Shown: positions 1-9,366, counted from the stretch's first letter. The stretch: DNA of 64,000 nucleotides from Hormoscilla sp. GM7CHS1pb (GCA_014323675.1 JACONN010000002.1:620001-684000); one strand, 5' to 3'. Notes: a model not told the origin generated them from the sequence alone. Translations and numbers: made by a program.

Positions 1-770
1 CCTACTTCCATGGAAGCCACCATTTTTGGTAAATCTTCAACCAAGTAATCCAACTCAATCTCAGAAGCATGCTGCTCAATTTGTGCTCCCGGTTCGGGAA
101 ATACCTGCTGATAGAGTCGCAAGTGCTCCAATATCTCCTCAGTATATTCCGATGCCAAGCTCACATTACCAGCAATGAAACTGACCGGATTATTAATTTC
201 ATGAGCCACACCTGCCACCAGTTCGCCAAGAGACGACATTTTTTCACTTTGAACCAGTTGGATTTGAGCCTGCTGGAGTTTTTCCAAAGATTCCCTAAGT
301 TCAGCCGTTCTTGAAGATACCCGTTCTTCTAACTCCGACGTTAATTGTTGCAGAAGTACATTTTTTTTCTGGAGTTGTTTAGTCAAATTCCGCATCCGCA
401 GGTGGATATTGAGCCGCGCTAAAACTTCTTGATGTTGAAATGGTTTTGTGACATAATCTACTGCCCCTAGGTTCAACCCTTTGACTTTATCCTGCGTGTC
501 AGAAAGAGCCGTCATAAAAATCACAGGGATATCTTTTGTTCTCTCAGAATCTTTCAAGCGGCGGCAGGTTTCAAACCCATCTATCCCCGGCATCTGCACA
601 TCTAACAAGATGATATCTGGCAATACCTCTTCCAACTTGGACAGCGCACTTTCGCCATCTTTAGCCACTAATACCTTAAACCCGAACTCCTTCAAAAAAC
701 TGAACAGTATTTTGATATTAGTCGGATTATCATCAACAATCAAGATTGTGTCTTGTTTGGCTGTCTCCAT
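1..770 (-). CDS. Hybrid response regulator/histidine kinase, 3' part beyond window edge
   Basis: Two-component signalling protein read from an ATG at 768-770 and open to the left edge of the window, so about 256 codons are visible. Residues 8-122 form a receiver domain with the acidic pair DD13-14, the phospho-acceptor Asp57 in LLDVQMPG and Lys109 in the TKPF motif. Residues 125-175 look like a coiled-coil linker. A HisKA dimerisation domain follows with the phospho-histidine at about residue 190 in GVAHEINNP. The ATPase domain would lie outside the window. The receiver-first architecture is common in cyanobacterial cytoplasmic hybrid kinases. No membrane segment is visible. The input signal cannot be inferred. 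Confidence 0.9.
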   Translation of the reverse strand, partial: METAKQDTILIVDDNPTNIKILFSFLKEFGFKVLVAKDGESALSKLEEVLPDIILLDVQMPGIDGFETCRRLKDSERTKDIPVIFMTALSDTQDKVKGLNLGAVDYVTKPFQHQEVLARLNIHLRMRNLTKQLQKKNVLLQQLTSELEERVSSRTAELRESLEKLQQAQIQLVQSEKMSSLGELVAGVAHEINNPVSFIAGNVSLASEYTEEILEHLRLYQQVFPEPGAQIEQHASEIELDYLVEDLPKMVASMEV

Positions 771-1074
771 ATGCACGTACTCCCAGAACCTTTTACCAAT
801 TTTATTATTTATCTTGTAGCAGTAATCACTATTATATCTTTAAACGCTGGTGACTGTAAACCCTGGTGAGTATAGTCCCCTCTACACCTGGTTTAAATCA
901 CTGACAACTGGTGGGCCTAAGCTGTCGCGCATTTACATTGCTACGGTCGATCCGCTGAAAGCCTTGTACTCAAAGAGTTTCCCAATTTTTAATTTTGACT
1001 CGTAGAATTTTGAATTGCTTATACAGGTTTAGCGACAATTTGATTCCATTGAGATATAATCATTATAACACAGA
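771..1074. other. Intergenic region between divergent genes
   Basis: 304 bases between the kinase (leftward) and the pentapeptide protein (rightward), so it must hold both promoters. It contains near-direct repeats of CTGGTGA and CCTGGT around 846-910 and an AT-rich stretch before 1075. No RNA gene or ORF is supported. Confidence 0.5.
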
Positions 1075-2352
1075 ATGAACCCAGAGTCAAATAAAATGTC
1101 CCCCATCTCTCCCATAGAGGAAGAAAAATATAACATTAGGGCCCCGAGGCGACCACGGCCAAGCCACTCAGAACAGCACCTGTCTACACTGCCTACCGTT
1201 CCGGAAAAATCAGAACATCAAACCACCAGAGGGACTCTCGCTAGCCAGACAGAAGCTAACCCATCAGCCAGCTGGGTGACAGTGGTGGCGATCGCCGTTA
1301 TGTTTGTAGGAATAATCATCAATAACTTCTGGATTGGCATATCGGGAACGATTGTGGCTCTATTGGTATCCTTGCGGCTTATTTTGCCTTTCCTGCAATA
1401 CTTACTAGCGGATTTATCGCCACAACAGCGTACCCAACTGTTAGGCTTAATTAGCTTTTCAGTAGCCCTAGCAGGCTTGTTAAAATTCATTGGTGTTTAC
1501 CGACGCATAGGAGATTGGCTCAACCAGATAAAATGGGATGAATTCGGTTCCTGGGCCGACTGGGTAGGAGCCTTGGGGCAAATCACGATCGCCATCCTCG
1601 CGGTCTATATTTCTTGGCGTCAGTACGTCATTTCCAGAGACTTAACAATTCAGCAAAACATCATCACCCAACAGCAAACAATTGACGCTTACTTCCAGGG
1701 GGTCTCGGATCTAGCATTAGATGATGAAGGGATGCTAGAAGACTGGCCTCAAGAGAGAGCTTTCGCGGAAGGTCGCACTGCTGCGATTTTCAGCGGTGTA
1801 AACGCCCAGGGCAAAGCCAAAGTATTGAGGTTTTTGTCCCAGTCCAACCTCCTCACCCCCCTGAGACGAGATTATCATTTGGGACGCCCCATCTTTGATG
1901 GCAAGGGCGGTTATCAGGAAGACCGCGCCAACGGTGTCCGGGTAATAGATTTAGGGGTGATGCTGGCGGGGACTTCCCTGGCGGGGACAGACTTGCGCTG
2001 GACAGATTTGAGCGACGCTTATCTAGTGAGAACCAATCTGGAACACTGCGATTTGGCCAAAGCTAATCTCTCTGGGACTGTATTGTACGAGGCCGATCTC
2101 ATAGGTGCTGACCTCAAGGGAGTCCGTTTATTCTACGGCTCCCTGGAAACAGCCACCCCCCGGGATCGGACTCACCCTCCTAACTACTCCACTGGCGAAT
2201 ATACTGGCGCTGTAGTGGAAAAAGCTGACTTCACTCATGTCAAAGGGTTATCTGAAGAACAGCGTTACTATTGTTGTGCCTGGTGCGGCGAACGATCGCG
2301 AGGTACTATTCCTGGAGGCTGTGAAGGAATTCCTAATAAATTAGGACGATAA
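1075..2352 (+). CDS. Membrane-anchored pentapeptide-repeat protein
   Basis: A 425-residue protein with three parts. Residues 1-60 are polar and proline-rich. Residues 62-185 contain about three to four hydrophobic membrane segments. Residues 300-360 carry A(D/N)LxG-type pentapeptide repeats such as GTDLRWTDLSDAYL and ADLIGADLKG. The C-terminus has a Cys-rich tail (YYCCAWCGE, PGGCEGIPNKLG), which I recall from other cyanobacterial pentapeptide proteins. Pentapeptide repeats form a right-handed beta-helix and usually mediate protein contacts. The function is unknown. An alternative start is Met8. The gene is monocistronic, with bvdR convergent downstream. Confidence 0.85.
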   Translation: MNPESNKMSPISPIEEEKYNIRAPRRPRPSHSEQHLSTLPTVPEKSEHQTTRGTLASQTEANPSASWVTVVAIAVMFVGIIINNFWIGISGTIVALLVSLRLILPFLQYLLADLSPQQRTQLLGLISFSVALAGLLKFIGVYRRIGDWLNQIKWDEFGSWADWVGALGQITIAILAVYISWRQYVISRDLTIQQNIITQQQTIDAYFQGVSDLALDDEGMLEDWPQERAFAEGRTAAIFSGVNAQGKAKVLRFLSQSNLLTPLRRDYHLGRPIFDGKGGYQEDRANGVRVIDLGVMLAGTSLAGTDLRWTDLSDAYLVRTNLEHCDLAKANLSGTVLYEADLIGADLKGVRLFYGSLETATPRDRTHPPNYSTGEYTGAVVEKADFTHVKGLSEEQRYYCCAWCGERSRGTIPGGCEGIPNKLGR

Positions 2353-2366
2353 TTGTCAGTTAGTAG

Positions 2367-2383
2367 GGTGGGCATTGCCCACC
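2367..2383. repeat. Dispersed palindrome GGTGGGCATTGCCCACC
   Basis: A perfect 17-base palindromic repeat just after the pentapeptide gene. The same sequence recurs at 56721-56737 upstream of ruvC. It belongs to the short interspersed palindromes common in cyanobacterial intergenic DNA. Confidence 0.8.
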
Positions 2384-2448
2384 AGATACCACCAGATCAG
2401 TTATTAGTAATAGGTAAAGTTTTATTGGGGCAATTGCTCAATTAACAA

Positions 2449-3483
2449 TTAACAATTGACAATCTGTCCTGTAGCGGCTGAGAGCTGAGCAGCATTGGCA
2501 ATTTTCAGACTGTATAAACTGGCCTCCGGAGACAAGTATAATGGCGTTCCAGCGATTAAACGATCTAACACCATGCTAGTATCTTTAGCAAATAGACCCC
2601 GGCGACTGGCAACTTCTATGGGTGTCGTTTCCTCTCCTCGCACCAGAAAACCCCGATCGCCACCATCGAAGATCAGCGTTCCTCGGTCTCCGTGAGCTTC
2701 TAGTTTCCGTTCAGCCTGCCAGAAGGTTTCTCCTTTACCATAGATTACATCGGCGATCGCCCCATTAGTAAATCGCAACTGCGCAGTACATAGACAAGCG
2801 CTATAGTCATCTTCTGTTACTGGCCAATATCGGACTTGACAGCTGACGTTAGCGACTGTACCCAAGGCATCCGTAAGTCGGTGCAGACGGGAGAGAGCAG
2901 CAGTCAGGGGAAAACCGAACAGCTTTCGGTTATATTTCCAGCCCGGGAGAGCCGGTCTTTTAGGGGCGATCGTGGCGTAGCGAAGATAAAAGGGGTTACC
3001 AATTGCCGGTAATGACTGCTTAAAAGCCTGATGCAAGCCACCCAGAAGTTCAATATGCTCCACATGCAGCAGCTTACCACCACCAGCAGCCAAAGCGATC
3101 AGTTCTTCAGCTTCGGTTGCATCTAAGCAAAGGGGATATTCTACCACCACATGCTTGCCGCTGTTGAGTGCCGCACGAGTTATCAGACCATGATCTCGAT
3201 TCACCGTACAGACGATCGCTAGATCCAGATCGGAACGATCTACCAGCTCCTGCCAGTTGGTTAACGCCTCAGCTCCATAGTTAAGAGCGAATTCCTGGGT
3301 TTTCTCCAGAGAGTGACCGGCAACAGCAACCAAATCTGAGCGTCGATCGGCTTGCAAGGTTTGCGCCCGCATTTTGGCAGCATAACCAGTCCCAACGATA
3401 CCAACTCCGATCGTCTCGAAGGTCCCATGCTTGTTATTCACCGGCAGCAGTAAAACTTCAACCACAACCTTTACTCTTACCAT
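2449..3483 (-). CDS. bvdR: Biliverdin reductase (Gfo/Idh/MocA-type oxidoreductase)
   Basis: NAD(P)H-dependent reductase expected to convert biliverdin to bilirubin; in Synechocystis the orthologue (slr1784, BvdR) supports normal phycobilisome synthesis. The Rossmann motif GIVGTGYAAK lies near residue 27. Family landmarks HVVVEYPL, KLLHVEHIELLGGLHQA, FGFPLTAALSR, VIYGKGE, HGDRGTLIF and SRRGLF match BvdR closely from memory. I chose the ATG at 3481-3483 because GGGGAG sits about seven bases upstream; the frame is open back to 3558, but that extension is Cys/Ser-rich and not BvdR-like. From 3483 the product is 344 residues, close to the family length of about 330. It probably acts in the cytosol. 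Confidence 0.85.
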   Translation of the reverse strand: MVRVKVVVEVLLLPVNNKHGTFETIGVGIVGTGYAAKMRAQTLQADRRSDLVAVAGHSLEKTQEFALNYGAEALTNWQELVDRSDLDLAIVCTVNRDHGLITRAALNSGKHVVVEYPLCLDATEAEELIALAAGGGKLLHVEHIELLGGLHQAFKQSLPAIGNPFYLRYATIAPKRPALPGWKYNRKLFGFPLTAALSRLHRLTDALGTVANVSCQVRYWPVTEDDYSACLCTAQLRFTNGAIADVIYGKGETFWQAERKLEAHGDRGTLIFDGGDRGFLVRGEETTPIEVASRRGLFAKDTSMVLDRLIAGTPLYLSPEASLYSLKIANAAQLSAATGQIVNC

Positions 3484-3705
3484 ATCCCGCTCCCCGATCG
3501 AAAGGTATAGCCAGCAATAGCAGCTGTTTAGGGACCGGGAGTGCGCAGATATAAGCAATCAGGATAGAATAAGCATAACTTATAATAAATTATATTCAAT
3601 TGCTTTGTAAAAAACTGTAACAAGCTCTAAATTTTCCCGTAATATCAGAGATGAAGCTGACAGAGTTACAAACTGTTAAGCTGATGAGAATTCGATCGCG
3701 ATCCA

Positions 3706-3927
3706 TTGCCTAAATATGGGGAGAAGACACATCAGTTTAGCGGCAAGAGAGTGTGTCGAGGATTGTATGTTTCTAATAAAGGAATCCTCAACGCAGATGT
3801 CAATGGCTCTCTGAACGTAATGCGAAAAGTAAAGCCAAATGCTTTTAGCTATGGCTTAAAGGGCTTGCCGTTTAGCCCTGTAACGCTCGATCCGTTACGA
3901 ACTCACGATTTTCTACAAATTGTGTGA
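3706..3927 (+). pseudogene. TnpB C-terminal fragment (IS200/IS605 family)
   Basis: About 73 codons resembling the end of a TnpB RNA-guided nuclease: GLYVSNKG, then ILNADVNGSLNVMRKVKPNAF. NADVNGSLN is the conserved C-terminal RuvC-type segment around the last catalytic Asp. The zinc-finger and earlier RuvC motifs are missing, and no TnpA lies nearby. It is a decayed remnant. Confidence 0.75.
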
Positions 3928-4082
3928 ACGGTACCGTCGATCAGTCCGATCGGTCCTTCCGGGATGACGATCGGACAGGCAACGGGTAGATCCTGACTTG
4001 CGTGGCTATGCCCACTTCTGACTGCACGATCGAAACCCATAAAGAAGAAGAGCTGTACTAACACTAGCCCTTGGACGGAGCA

Positions 4083-4120
4083 GTTGTTAGTGGTTGAATG
4101 CATTAATAACCACTAACAAC
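4083..4120. terminator. 13-bp inverted repeat at the 3' end of the SpoIID-like gene
   Basis: GTTGTTAGTGGTT at 4083-4095 pairs perfectly with AACCACTAACAAC at 4108-4120 across a 12-base loop. It overlaps the last codons and stop (4087-4089) of the leftward SpoIID-like gene. There is no clear U-tract. It could be a terminator hairpin or the edge of the neighbouring insertion-element remnant. Confidence 0.5.
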
Positions 4121-5850
4121 ATTCCCCTGATACAAGTTAGACAAGCCTGCTGATCGCGCAGCGTGGCGCCAGCCATAGCATTGGTTGATGGGGGATGCTG
4201 CCAAAAGATAATCTCTTCGTGGATCTGCTGGATATGGGTACCGGGAAAGTAGAAGCTGAGAATACGCTCACTTGACCAACCCATCTGACCCAATCTATGG
4301 GATCCAGCTTGAGACAGGCCCACTCCATGTCCAAAGCCACCGCCAACAAAGGCATAACCCCTCAGGGTGCGATCGTCTCTGTAGAGAGGCTCGATGTAAA
4401 AGAGGGTGCTGATGGGAGCCCAAAAGGCATTGCGAATCTGATCCTTTTCAATTTCTATTCTGCCCTTATCCGTTTGCACCTCCATTTTCAGCACTCTCCC
4501 AGTGGGCGATCGCTCTACTACCTGTACCCAGTGAATCTTCTGAAAACCCGCCTGGGGATGCTTGCGCCGCTTGAGATATTTATTGAGAAACTTGATCATA
4601 TCTGACAAGCTAGTTTCGTACCGCCAGCGAAACCAATCCCAGTCTTCTTCGTTAAATCCCTTCTTCAGGTTGATGAAGCTGCGGAAATTGCTTTCCGATG
4701 CCAAGCTTTTATTGTCCAAATCCCACACATTGCCGACAGAATCGACCACCGCTGTTAGATAAGGTCGCTCTGGTCCATCCCACAGGTCGCTGTAAGGGGC
4801 TGTAATGCCGCCAGTGGTAGAAGAATACAGAGCGTCAACGAGCTGATTGTTGTAGGTTAGCACCAGACCCTTGGTGGCGGCGATCGCCTTGTCTACAGCC
4901 CCATATGTTTGGGCCAATCCCTTATACACCTGGCATTCAGGAGTGGCACAAAGTTGATAGTCATCTATGGCAAATCTCCGTAAATTCCGCAGGACATAAG
5001 TTCTGGCCAAAATTGCCTGGGCTTCCAGGGCTGCCTCTGGTGCTTCGGCTCCAATTTCGTGAGGAACAACGCCTCGCAGATAGGTCTCTAGAGGAACTTT
5101 ATTGACTAAAGTATAGGATCCGTAAGCGTTCAGCTGGAGTCGCAGACTGCCCCCATAAAGGTGCTTGATGGACTGTCCGTCGAGTTCTCTACTCACCTGA
5201 ATTAAATCTTTGCCACTGATAATATCCAGCTGGTGCCGGTTGTAGCGGTAGCCATCCAGAATCCAAAATGCTTGGGGAAACTGGCGCAGCACTTTCGTTT
5301 CCATATAGGAGGTGTCGTCGCCATGGGCTTTCAGACTTTTCAGCAGTAGGCGTCGCAGTAAGGGAGTGTGATAAACCGAGCGTTTGGCCCACACCTGCCA
5401 CCGATCGGGATGAGCAATCTCCGTCTCAATTCCCCTAGCACGCCAAAGAAGAGCACTTTGTTCGGCACTCTCAAAGCTGCGATGGCTGCTTAAGACCACC
5501 CGCTCCTGTAGTATTGGTTCTGGTAAGGGATGCATCGCTACCTGTAGCTTGATGCTTTCGGTGTGGACGATCGCTTCTCCATCTATTGTCTGATAGCGTA
5601 ACGCCAGCTTCTCGCCCTCTGTCGCTTTTACAGTTAAGTTGTCATTTGCTTTACTCCCAAACTGCTGCACCACTCCGATCTGAAGTTCGATATCCACTCT
5701 TTGACTTTGTCCCCACGAGGGAGACGCTGCCATTGACACCCAGCAAAACGATACTAGCATCGTACCTGCTAATTTCCAGACAAATTTTGTACTTGATAGA
5801 CAAATATAACTGAAGCTGCTACTTTTCTGCTTGTGCATCTGTTCTTTCAT
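4087..5850 (-). CDS. SpoIID/LytB-domain protein, exported
   Basis: 587 residues. A signal-like hydrophobic segment (LAGTMLVSFCWVSMAASPSWG) lies near residues 30-48. A SPOR-like stretch around residues 115-155 (SHRSFESAEQSALLWRARG) is suggestive. The SpoIID core spans about residues 235-360, with PLETYLRGVVPHEI, AQAILARTYVL, CQVYKG and SSTTGGIT, and the conserved GHGVGLSQAG near residue 520. SpoIID enzymes are lytic transglycosylases acting on denuded glycan strands, and cyanobacteria carry homologues of uncertain role. The C-terminus extends about 45 residues past the usual family end and runs into the 4083-4120 inverted repeat, so the natural stop may have been altered. Confidence 0.8.
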   Translation of the reverse strand: MKEQMHKQKSSSFSYICLSSTKFVWKLAGTMLVSFCWVSMAASPSWGQSQRVDIELQIGVVQQFGSKANDNLTVKATEGEKLALRYQTIDGEAIVHTESIKLQVAMHPLPEPILQERVVLSSHRSFESAEQSALLWRARGIETEIAHPDRWQVWAKRSVYHTPLLRRLLLKSLKAHGDDTSYMETKVLRQFPQAFWILDGYRYNRHQLDIISGKDLIQVSRELDGQSIKHLYGGSLRLQLNAYGSYTLVNKVPLETYLRGVVPHEIGAEAPEAALEAQAILARTYVLRNLRRFAIDDYQLCATPECQVYKGLAQTYGAVDKAIAATKGLVLTYNNQLVDALYSSTTGGITAPYSDLWDGPERPYLTAVVDSVGNVWDLDNKSLASESNFRSFINLKKGFNEEDWDWFRWRYETSLSDMIKFLNKYLKRRKHPQAGFQKIHWVQVVERSPTGRVLKMEVQTDKGRIEIEKDQIRNAFWAPISTLFYIEPLYRDDRTLRGYAFVGGGFGHGVGLSQAGSHRLGQMGWSSERILSFYFPGTHIQQIHEEIIFWQHPPSTNAMAGATLRDQQACLTCIRGMLLVVINAFNH

Positions 5851-6051
5851 CCAAGAGCACTGCTAGTCAAGATAACTTTATTCCCCCATCAATTAACCGG
5901 AAGGCTCTATGAGGAGATTTATTTTCGTTATGACAGGTTTTCGGTGGCGTCGGTTCTGGGCATTACCCCATAAGTCATGGTCTCTTGACAAATTCTGACC
6001 TTATCGAAGTCATAATGACTATGATTAAGACAAGAAGGGAGGAAGCAAAGG

Positions 6052-6336
6052 ATGAGAATCGCAGAAATACCCACCAATCAGATTCGCCGCCCCCTGCTCA
6101 GACAAACGGATCCGGCAAAAGTGGCAGCATCCAAACCTGCCCATCTATTCAAGCGGAAGGATTACGAGAACCAATTGATGTGTTAGAAGTGGATGGTGAA
6201 TATTATGGTTTCTCTGGTTGTCACCGCTATGAGGCTAAAGGCTGAAGGCTGAGGCTACCAGCGCCTGGGCAAAGAAACGATCCGCTGTCGCGTCGGCCGG
6301 GCCCCCCGTTCGGTACTGCGGATGCATCTGGCGTAA
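6052..6336 (+). pseudogene. srxA: Sulfiredoxin, frameshifted
   Basis: Sulfiredoxin reduces cysteine sulfinic acid in 2-Cys peroxiredoxins. The frame from ATG 6052 reads MRIAEIPTNQIRRPLLRQTD. It loses the frame near 6130, continues in another frame as GLREPIDVLEVDGEYYGFSGCHRYEA (catalytic Cys in GCHR), then returns to the first frame as QRLGKETIRCRVGRAPRSVLRMHLA up to the TAA at 6334. The second break coincides with a GGCTGA duplication at 6238-6256 that brings an in-frame TGA. Two independent lesions make one sequencing error an unlikely explanation. The broken dps follows immediately. Confidence 0.85.
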
Positions 6337-6378
6337 TAATACGCTAATAAAGAAAAAAATGTCAACAAGCGTGAGATG

Positions 6379-6767
6379 ATGAGTGACAACAACAACAAAC
6401 AACGTGCTTTACCAACACGGCTTGTTTGATGAAATGGCCAGCGAACTGGAAGAGTATATAGATATGGTAGCAGAGCGGATCGCAGCTCTGGGGGGACTGG
6501 CGATGGGAACGGCTAGGATAGCAGCGAAGCGTGTGATCGTCGATACTGCCGGAATACCCCTTAGATATCTGGGATGGGAAAGACCATGTGATAGCTTTAG
6601 CAGATCGTTTGGCTCCCTACGCTAAGTACCTGCGGGGGCGATCTGCCTTACGGATGATTTCGGTGATACGGACACTGCTGACCTTTATACTGAAATATCT
6701 CGTGCCATTGACAAGCGATTGTGCCCATCTGCAAGGAGCAGCTACTCCCGAAAAAGTCAAGGTCTGA
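6379..6767 (+). pseudogene. dps: Dps-family ferritin, deleted and frameshifted
   Basis: Dps proteins bind DNA and oxidise and store iron under starvation or peroxide stress. The ATG at 6379 starts MSDNNNKQRALPTRL, a plausible Dps N-terminus. The reading then jumps into another frame at GLFDEMASELEEYIDMVAERIAALGGLA, a clear Dps helix-B motif. The intervening segment with the helix-A ferroxidase histidines is deleted. Later pieces (DHVIALADRLAPYAKYLR, DDFGDTDTADLYTEISRAIDKRL, EKVKV) are spread over several frames to a TGA at 6765. Nonfunctional. Confidence 0.85.
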
Positions 6768-6837
6768 TTAAACCTACCTCAGTTGTTAATAGTTAATGAT
6801 GCATGGTGAAAGGCATTCCATGAGCGATGCATCATCC

Positions 6838-6891
6838 AATGAACAATGAACAATGAACAATGAACAATGAACAATCAACAATCAACAATGA
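6838..6891. repeat. Heptanucleotide tandem repeat (AACAATG/AACAATC)
   Basis: About seven tandem copies of a 7-base unit, like the short tandemly repeated repetitive sequences of filamentous cyanobacteria. It supplies several possible ATG starts for the next gene. Confidence 0.9.
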
Positions 6892-7561
6892 ACCATCAAT
6901 ATCTCCTGTCCCCTGGGACAAGAGCACACGGGAGATATCGAAACCCCAGGACAATGAAGCAACCTATAACCAAGTGCTCTTGCAGTTAATGCAGCGAGTG
7001 GGACTATCTAGCTTTAAGGCTCTCAGTCGCAAGTCTGGTGTACCTGAGAAGCAGCTGAGACGCCTGCGGAGAGGCGAAATATCCAGGCTAAGGTGGGAAA
7101 TTTTCTGCCAACTGTCTGAGACCTTGGAAGTGCCAGTGACTGAGTTACTGGCAACTTTTGCGGGTGTCGGCTATCCCAATAGTGAAATCAGCCAAGAGTA
7201 TCAGCGCTTGGCTTCACAGATGACTTCCCAACGGCAAGAATTAATGCTGGAATTTCAGCAGTCGAGTTTGGCGGTTTTGGAATCTTGGTTGCGACAATGG
7301 CCGATCGCGGAAGATAAAGCCAGAGAAAATCCCCAGTTGCCAGCGGTTAATTTGCTGCCTCTAGTGCGACCTGTCCAACAGTTAGTGGAACAATGGGGAG
7401 TAGAGTCGATCGCCCCTATTGGTTCAGAAGTGCCTTACGACCCCCAGTGGCACCAGCTAGCAGAGGGGACAGCAGAAACAGGGGATCTGGTCAAAGTAGT
7501 TGGTCCAGGCTACCGTCACGGTGATAAACTGCTGTATCGTGCCGAAGTTACACCGCTTTGA
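6860..7561 (+). CDS. Helix-turn-helix protein with GrpE-like C-terminus
   Basis: 233 residues as drawn. The first 15-20 codons are encoded by the heptanucleotide repeat, so the true start may be further in, although the frame stays open. Residues 37-92 (MQRVGLSSFKALSRKSGVPEKQLRRLRRGE) look like an XRE-type helix-turn-helix. Residues 110-150 are Gln-rich and probably coiled coil. The tail (VKVVGPGYRHGDKLLYRAEVTP) resembles the C-terminal beta-domain of GrpE nucleotide-exchange factors. Cyanobacterial databases sometimes call such proteins GrpE-like. Whether it acts on DnaK or DNA is not decidable here. Confidence 0.65.
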   Translation: MNNEQSTINNEPSISPVPWDKSTREISKPQDNEATYNQVLLQLMQRVGLSSFKALSRKSGVPEKQLRRLRRGEISRLRWEIFCQLSETLEVPVTELLATFAGVGYPNSEISQEYQRLASQMTSQRQELMLEFQQSSLAVLESWLRQWPIAEDKARENPQLPAVNLLPLVRPVQQLVEQWGVESIAPIGSEVPYDPQWHQLAEGTAETGDLVKVVGPGYRHGDKLLYRAEVTPL

Positions 7562-7611
7562 GAACGCCTATTATAGCAGGTCTGCCGTAAAATTTTGTGG
7601 TCGTGCCATAA

Positions 7612-8118
7612 ATTGAACTAAGCCAGGCTGTCGCCAGCCCGACTCGTCTTCAAAACCGGACGTGAGACTTTCACCTCATCCGGATCCTCAGCTTCGATTT
7701 CCCTTTTCCGGGTGCGACCTGTTCTACTACCATCCGTTTCTGACTTGGTGTGGTGGCAATAGTCGTGCAACAACTGTAGATTTGTGTACCAATCCTTCCC
7801 TCCCATTGAGGTTGGTATGATGTGGTCTACTTCCCACTTATCACCTTCTCTGAATGTTAGTCCGCATTTTCCGCATTTTCCTTGTTGCCTCTTTAGCAAG
7901 TTGATTACTCGCGCACTTACTTCAGGGCTCTTTCTTAGCCTCATACTCCAGTATACCAGGTTCCCATCCATTGGGCTAGCCGTGCCTTTCACTTTAACGT
8001 GTCTAATTATCTTAGTTTCCGAGTGTTGGCGCAGTGTGACCTCCTCACCGTTCTTTAGTTTCCCAGTGAATTTCCACTGGCTTTCTTTAGTGGGGGTCCA
8101 GTATTTCTTTGGATAGTG
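7612..8118 (-). pseudogene. Group II intron 3' fragment (IEP C-terminus, domains V-VI)
   Basis: In frame from about 8118 this reads KKYWTPTKESQWKFTGKLKNG, then HSETKIIRHVKVKGTASP and an HNH zinc-finger nuclease (CGKCGLTF, WEVDHIIPTS, LQLLHDYCHH), parallel to the intact intron protein at 43895-45685. The reverse transcriptase part is absent. The 3' end contains a domain V hairpin (GAUCCGGAUGAGGUGAAAG type) read as DPDEVKVSRPVLKTS and a domain VI ending near 7612. Immediately upstream lies a dispersed repeat (8120-8285), so truncation occurred at that junction. Confidence 0.9.
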
Positions 8119-8119
8119 A

Positions 8120-8285
8120 TAAACATGTAGTGATGTGATGGCTAGTCTGTCTCAATAGGTGTGGGGATGTGGCATTTTCAATTTTTCGGCTGGGACGTCA
8201 ATGCCTGAAATATCGTTATTTGACTTGCCGTTGGATGCCACTATTGCGATCTCCGTCTGAGCTTTCTTGTGCTAACATCACTACT
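8120..8285. repeat. Dispersed repeat, copy 1 (inverted relative to 15250-15470)
   Basis: This segment matches the reverse complement of 15250-15470 over about 165 bases, for example TAGGTGTGGGGATGTGGCAT and GACTTGCCGTTGGATGCCAC. The second copy carries about 45 extra bases of palindromic GCGTAGCGG-type repeat. The ends have no obvious terminal inverted repeats. Confidence 0.85.
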
Positions 8286-8628
8286 TGTGACCCACTACCA
8301 TTTATTCCAAGTATCAGTCCTATGATCTCGCCAAGCATGACCATATGCAATATCTCGACCCGGAGTATCCCAAGGATTCCAATCGTCCCAGCCAGAGCCA
8401 TTAGTACCAATCATTGAAAAATAATTGGTCTGACAGTTATAATAACCTAACTTGCGACCTAGTTAAAAAAATCTGAATTACCCACTTAGACTTTACAGAT
8501 ATTTTGAGGGTTTTAGTAACCCTCGATACAAAATTATATTTTTATTGTGCTATGCAGCGGGTTAGCTATTTAGAAGTTATAATGTACTAAAATAACAGTT
8601 AATTATCGGACCCAGTTCCCCTCCCCAA
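8286..8628. other. Intergenic stretch without a supported gene
   Basis: The minus strand 8414-8290 has a short open stretch of about 40 codons rich in Trp/Asp/Gly (WDDWNPWDTPGRDIAYGHAW) that I do not recognise; it stops at a TAG and may be a gene remnant. The rest is AT-rich with nothing identifiable. Confidence 0.4.
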
Positions 8629-8663
8629 CCGCGCCTTCCCAGGCGGAGCCCGGGAAGGCGCGG
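8629..8663. terminator. Strong GC-rich hairpin downstream of the exoprotein fragment
   Basis: CCGCGCCTTCCC (8629-8640) pairs perfectly with GGGAAGGCGCGG (8652-8663) across an 11-base loop, just past the leftward gene ending at 8673. A related palindrome with the core CTTCCCGGGCTCCGCCTGGGA follows the giant exoprotein gene at about 42890-42915. It is either a terminator or a shared 3' repeat. Confidence 0.6.
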
Positions 8664-8672
8664 AATAAGGCC

Positions 8673-9246
8673 TTACATCATGCCGAAAGATTGCAGGTGC
8701 TCATTAATTGCCGAAGCAGTAGTACGAGTGGCATCCTCGCTTACTGCACCCGAGATCAAAGCCTGATCAGAAAACCCGAGAGCATGGCGCAGGAATAAAA
8801 TGCCATCAGTTAACGCTCCTGCCGTGCCATTGCCATCTACATCTAACATCATGTCCCCCATTTCGTCCAAGTAGGTAACAATTTCTGATGTATCGCGAGT
8901 GGCACCTTCACCTACAACATCTTCAGTCAAAGTCTCTCCCCTGAACCCGAAGAGATAACGTATGGCCACAAGGCCGTCAGTTAACGCATCTATAACTCCA
9001 TTCCCATCAATGTCCAGTGTCGGTGATGGAGTACGCGAGGTTAATGCAATGGAACTGGGGACAAAGTTGCTATTTGCAGGCAGGTCATCTGAGTTGGCAC
9101 CAAAGTTGATCTGTGTCCCTGAAAACCCTGGTAGCGCTGTGAAGTTGGCCGTGTAAAGGGTAGGATTAGGATTGTTGGGCCAATTTCCTTCTGCATCTAT
9201 CCAAGCTTGCAGGATGTATTTGTCTGTGTTCGGGTCGCCGTCCAAA
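8673..9246 (-). pseudogene. C-terminal cohesin/dockerin-like part of split LRR exoprotein
   Basis: From LDGDPNTDKYILQAW onward this is almost identical to the end of the giant exoprotein at 42235-42873. It holds the second half of a cohesin-like beta-sandwich, then two EF-hand-like dockerin loops: LDIDGNGVIDALTDGLVAIRY and LDVDGNGTAGALTDGILFLRH. The open frame continues to 9278 only through MITE sequence, and no proper start is present. It is the 3' half of the LRR gene at 9340-10488, separated by the 9247-9366 element. The first half of the cohesin-like domain is missing from both pieces, so insertion came with a deletion. Calcium binding is inferred from the DxDxNG loops. Confidence 0.8.
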
Positions 9247-9366
9247 GGGTGCATCCCACTTTCGCAAGGGCGAAGCATTCGGAGAGTCCATCTGTAAACT
9301 TATATCATAATTTGTCGCCCGAATGCTTCGCCCCTACAGCTATCTTTGCAAATCTGGGATGCACCC
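9247..9366. mobile_element. 120-bp MITE with GGGTGCATCCCA termini
   Basis: It starts GGGTGCATCCCACTTTCGCA and ends with the inverted TGGGATGCACCC. A longer internal inverted repeat is formed by GGGCGAAGCATTCGG and CCGAATGCTTCGCCC. It encodes no transposase, so it must be mobilised in trans. It separates the two halves of the LRR exoprotein gene. A relative lies at 52626-52791, and half-copies lie at 23093, 53706 and 57490. Confidence 0.85.

Noticed and set aside
3903..4103. Small minus-strand frame between the TnpB scrap and the SpoIID-like gene
   Set aside because: Composition and position suggest chance; no family match and no ribosome site.
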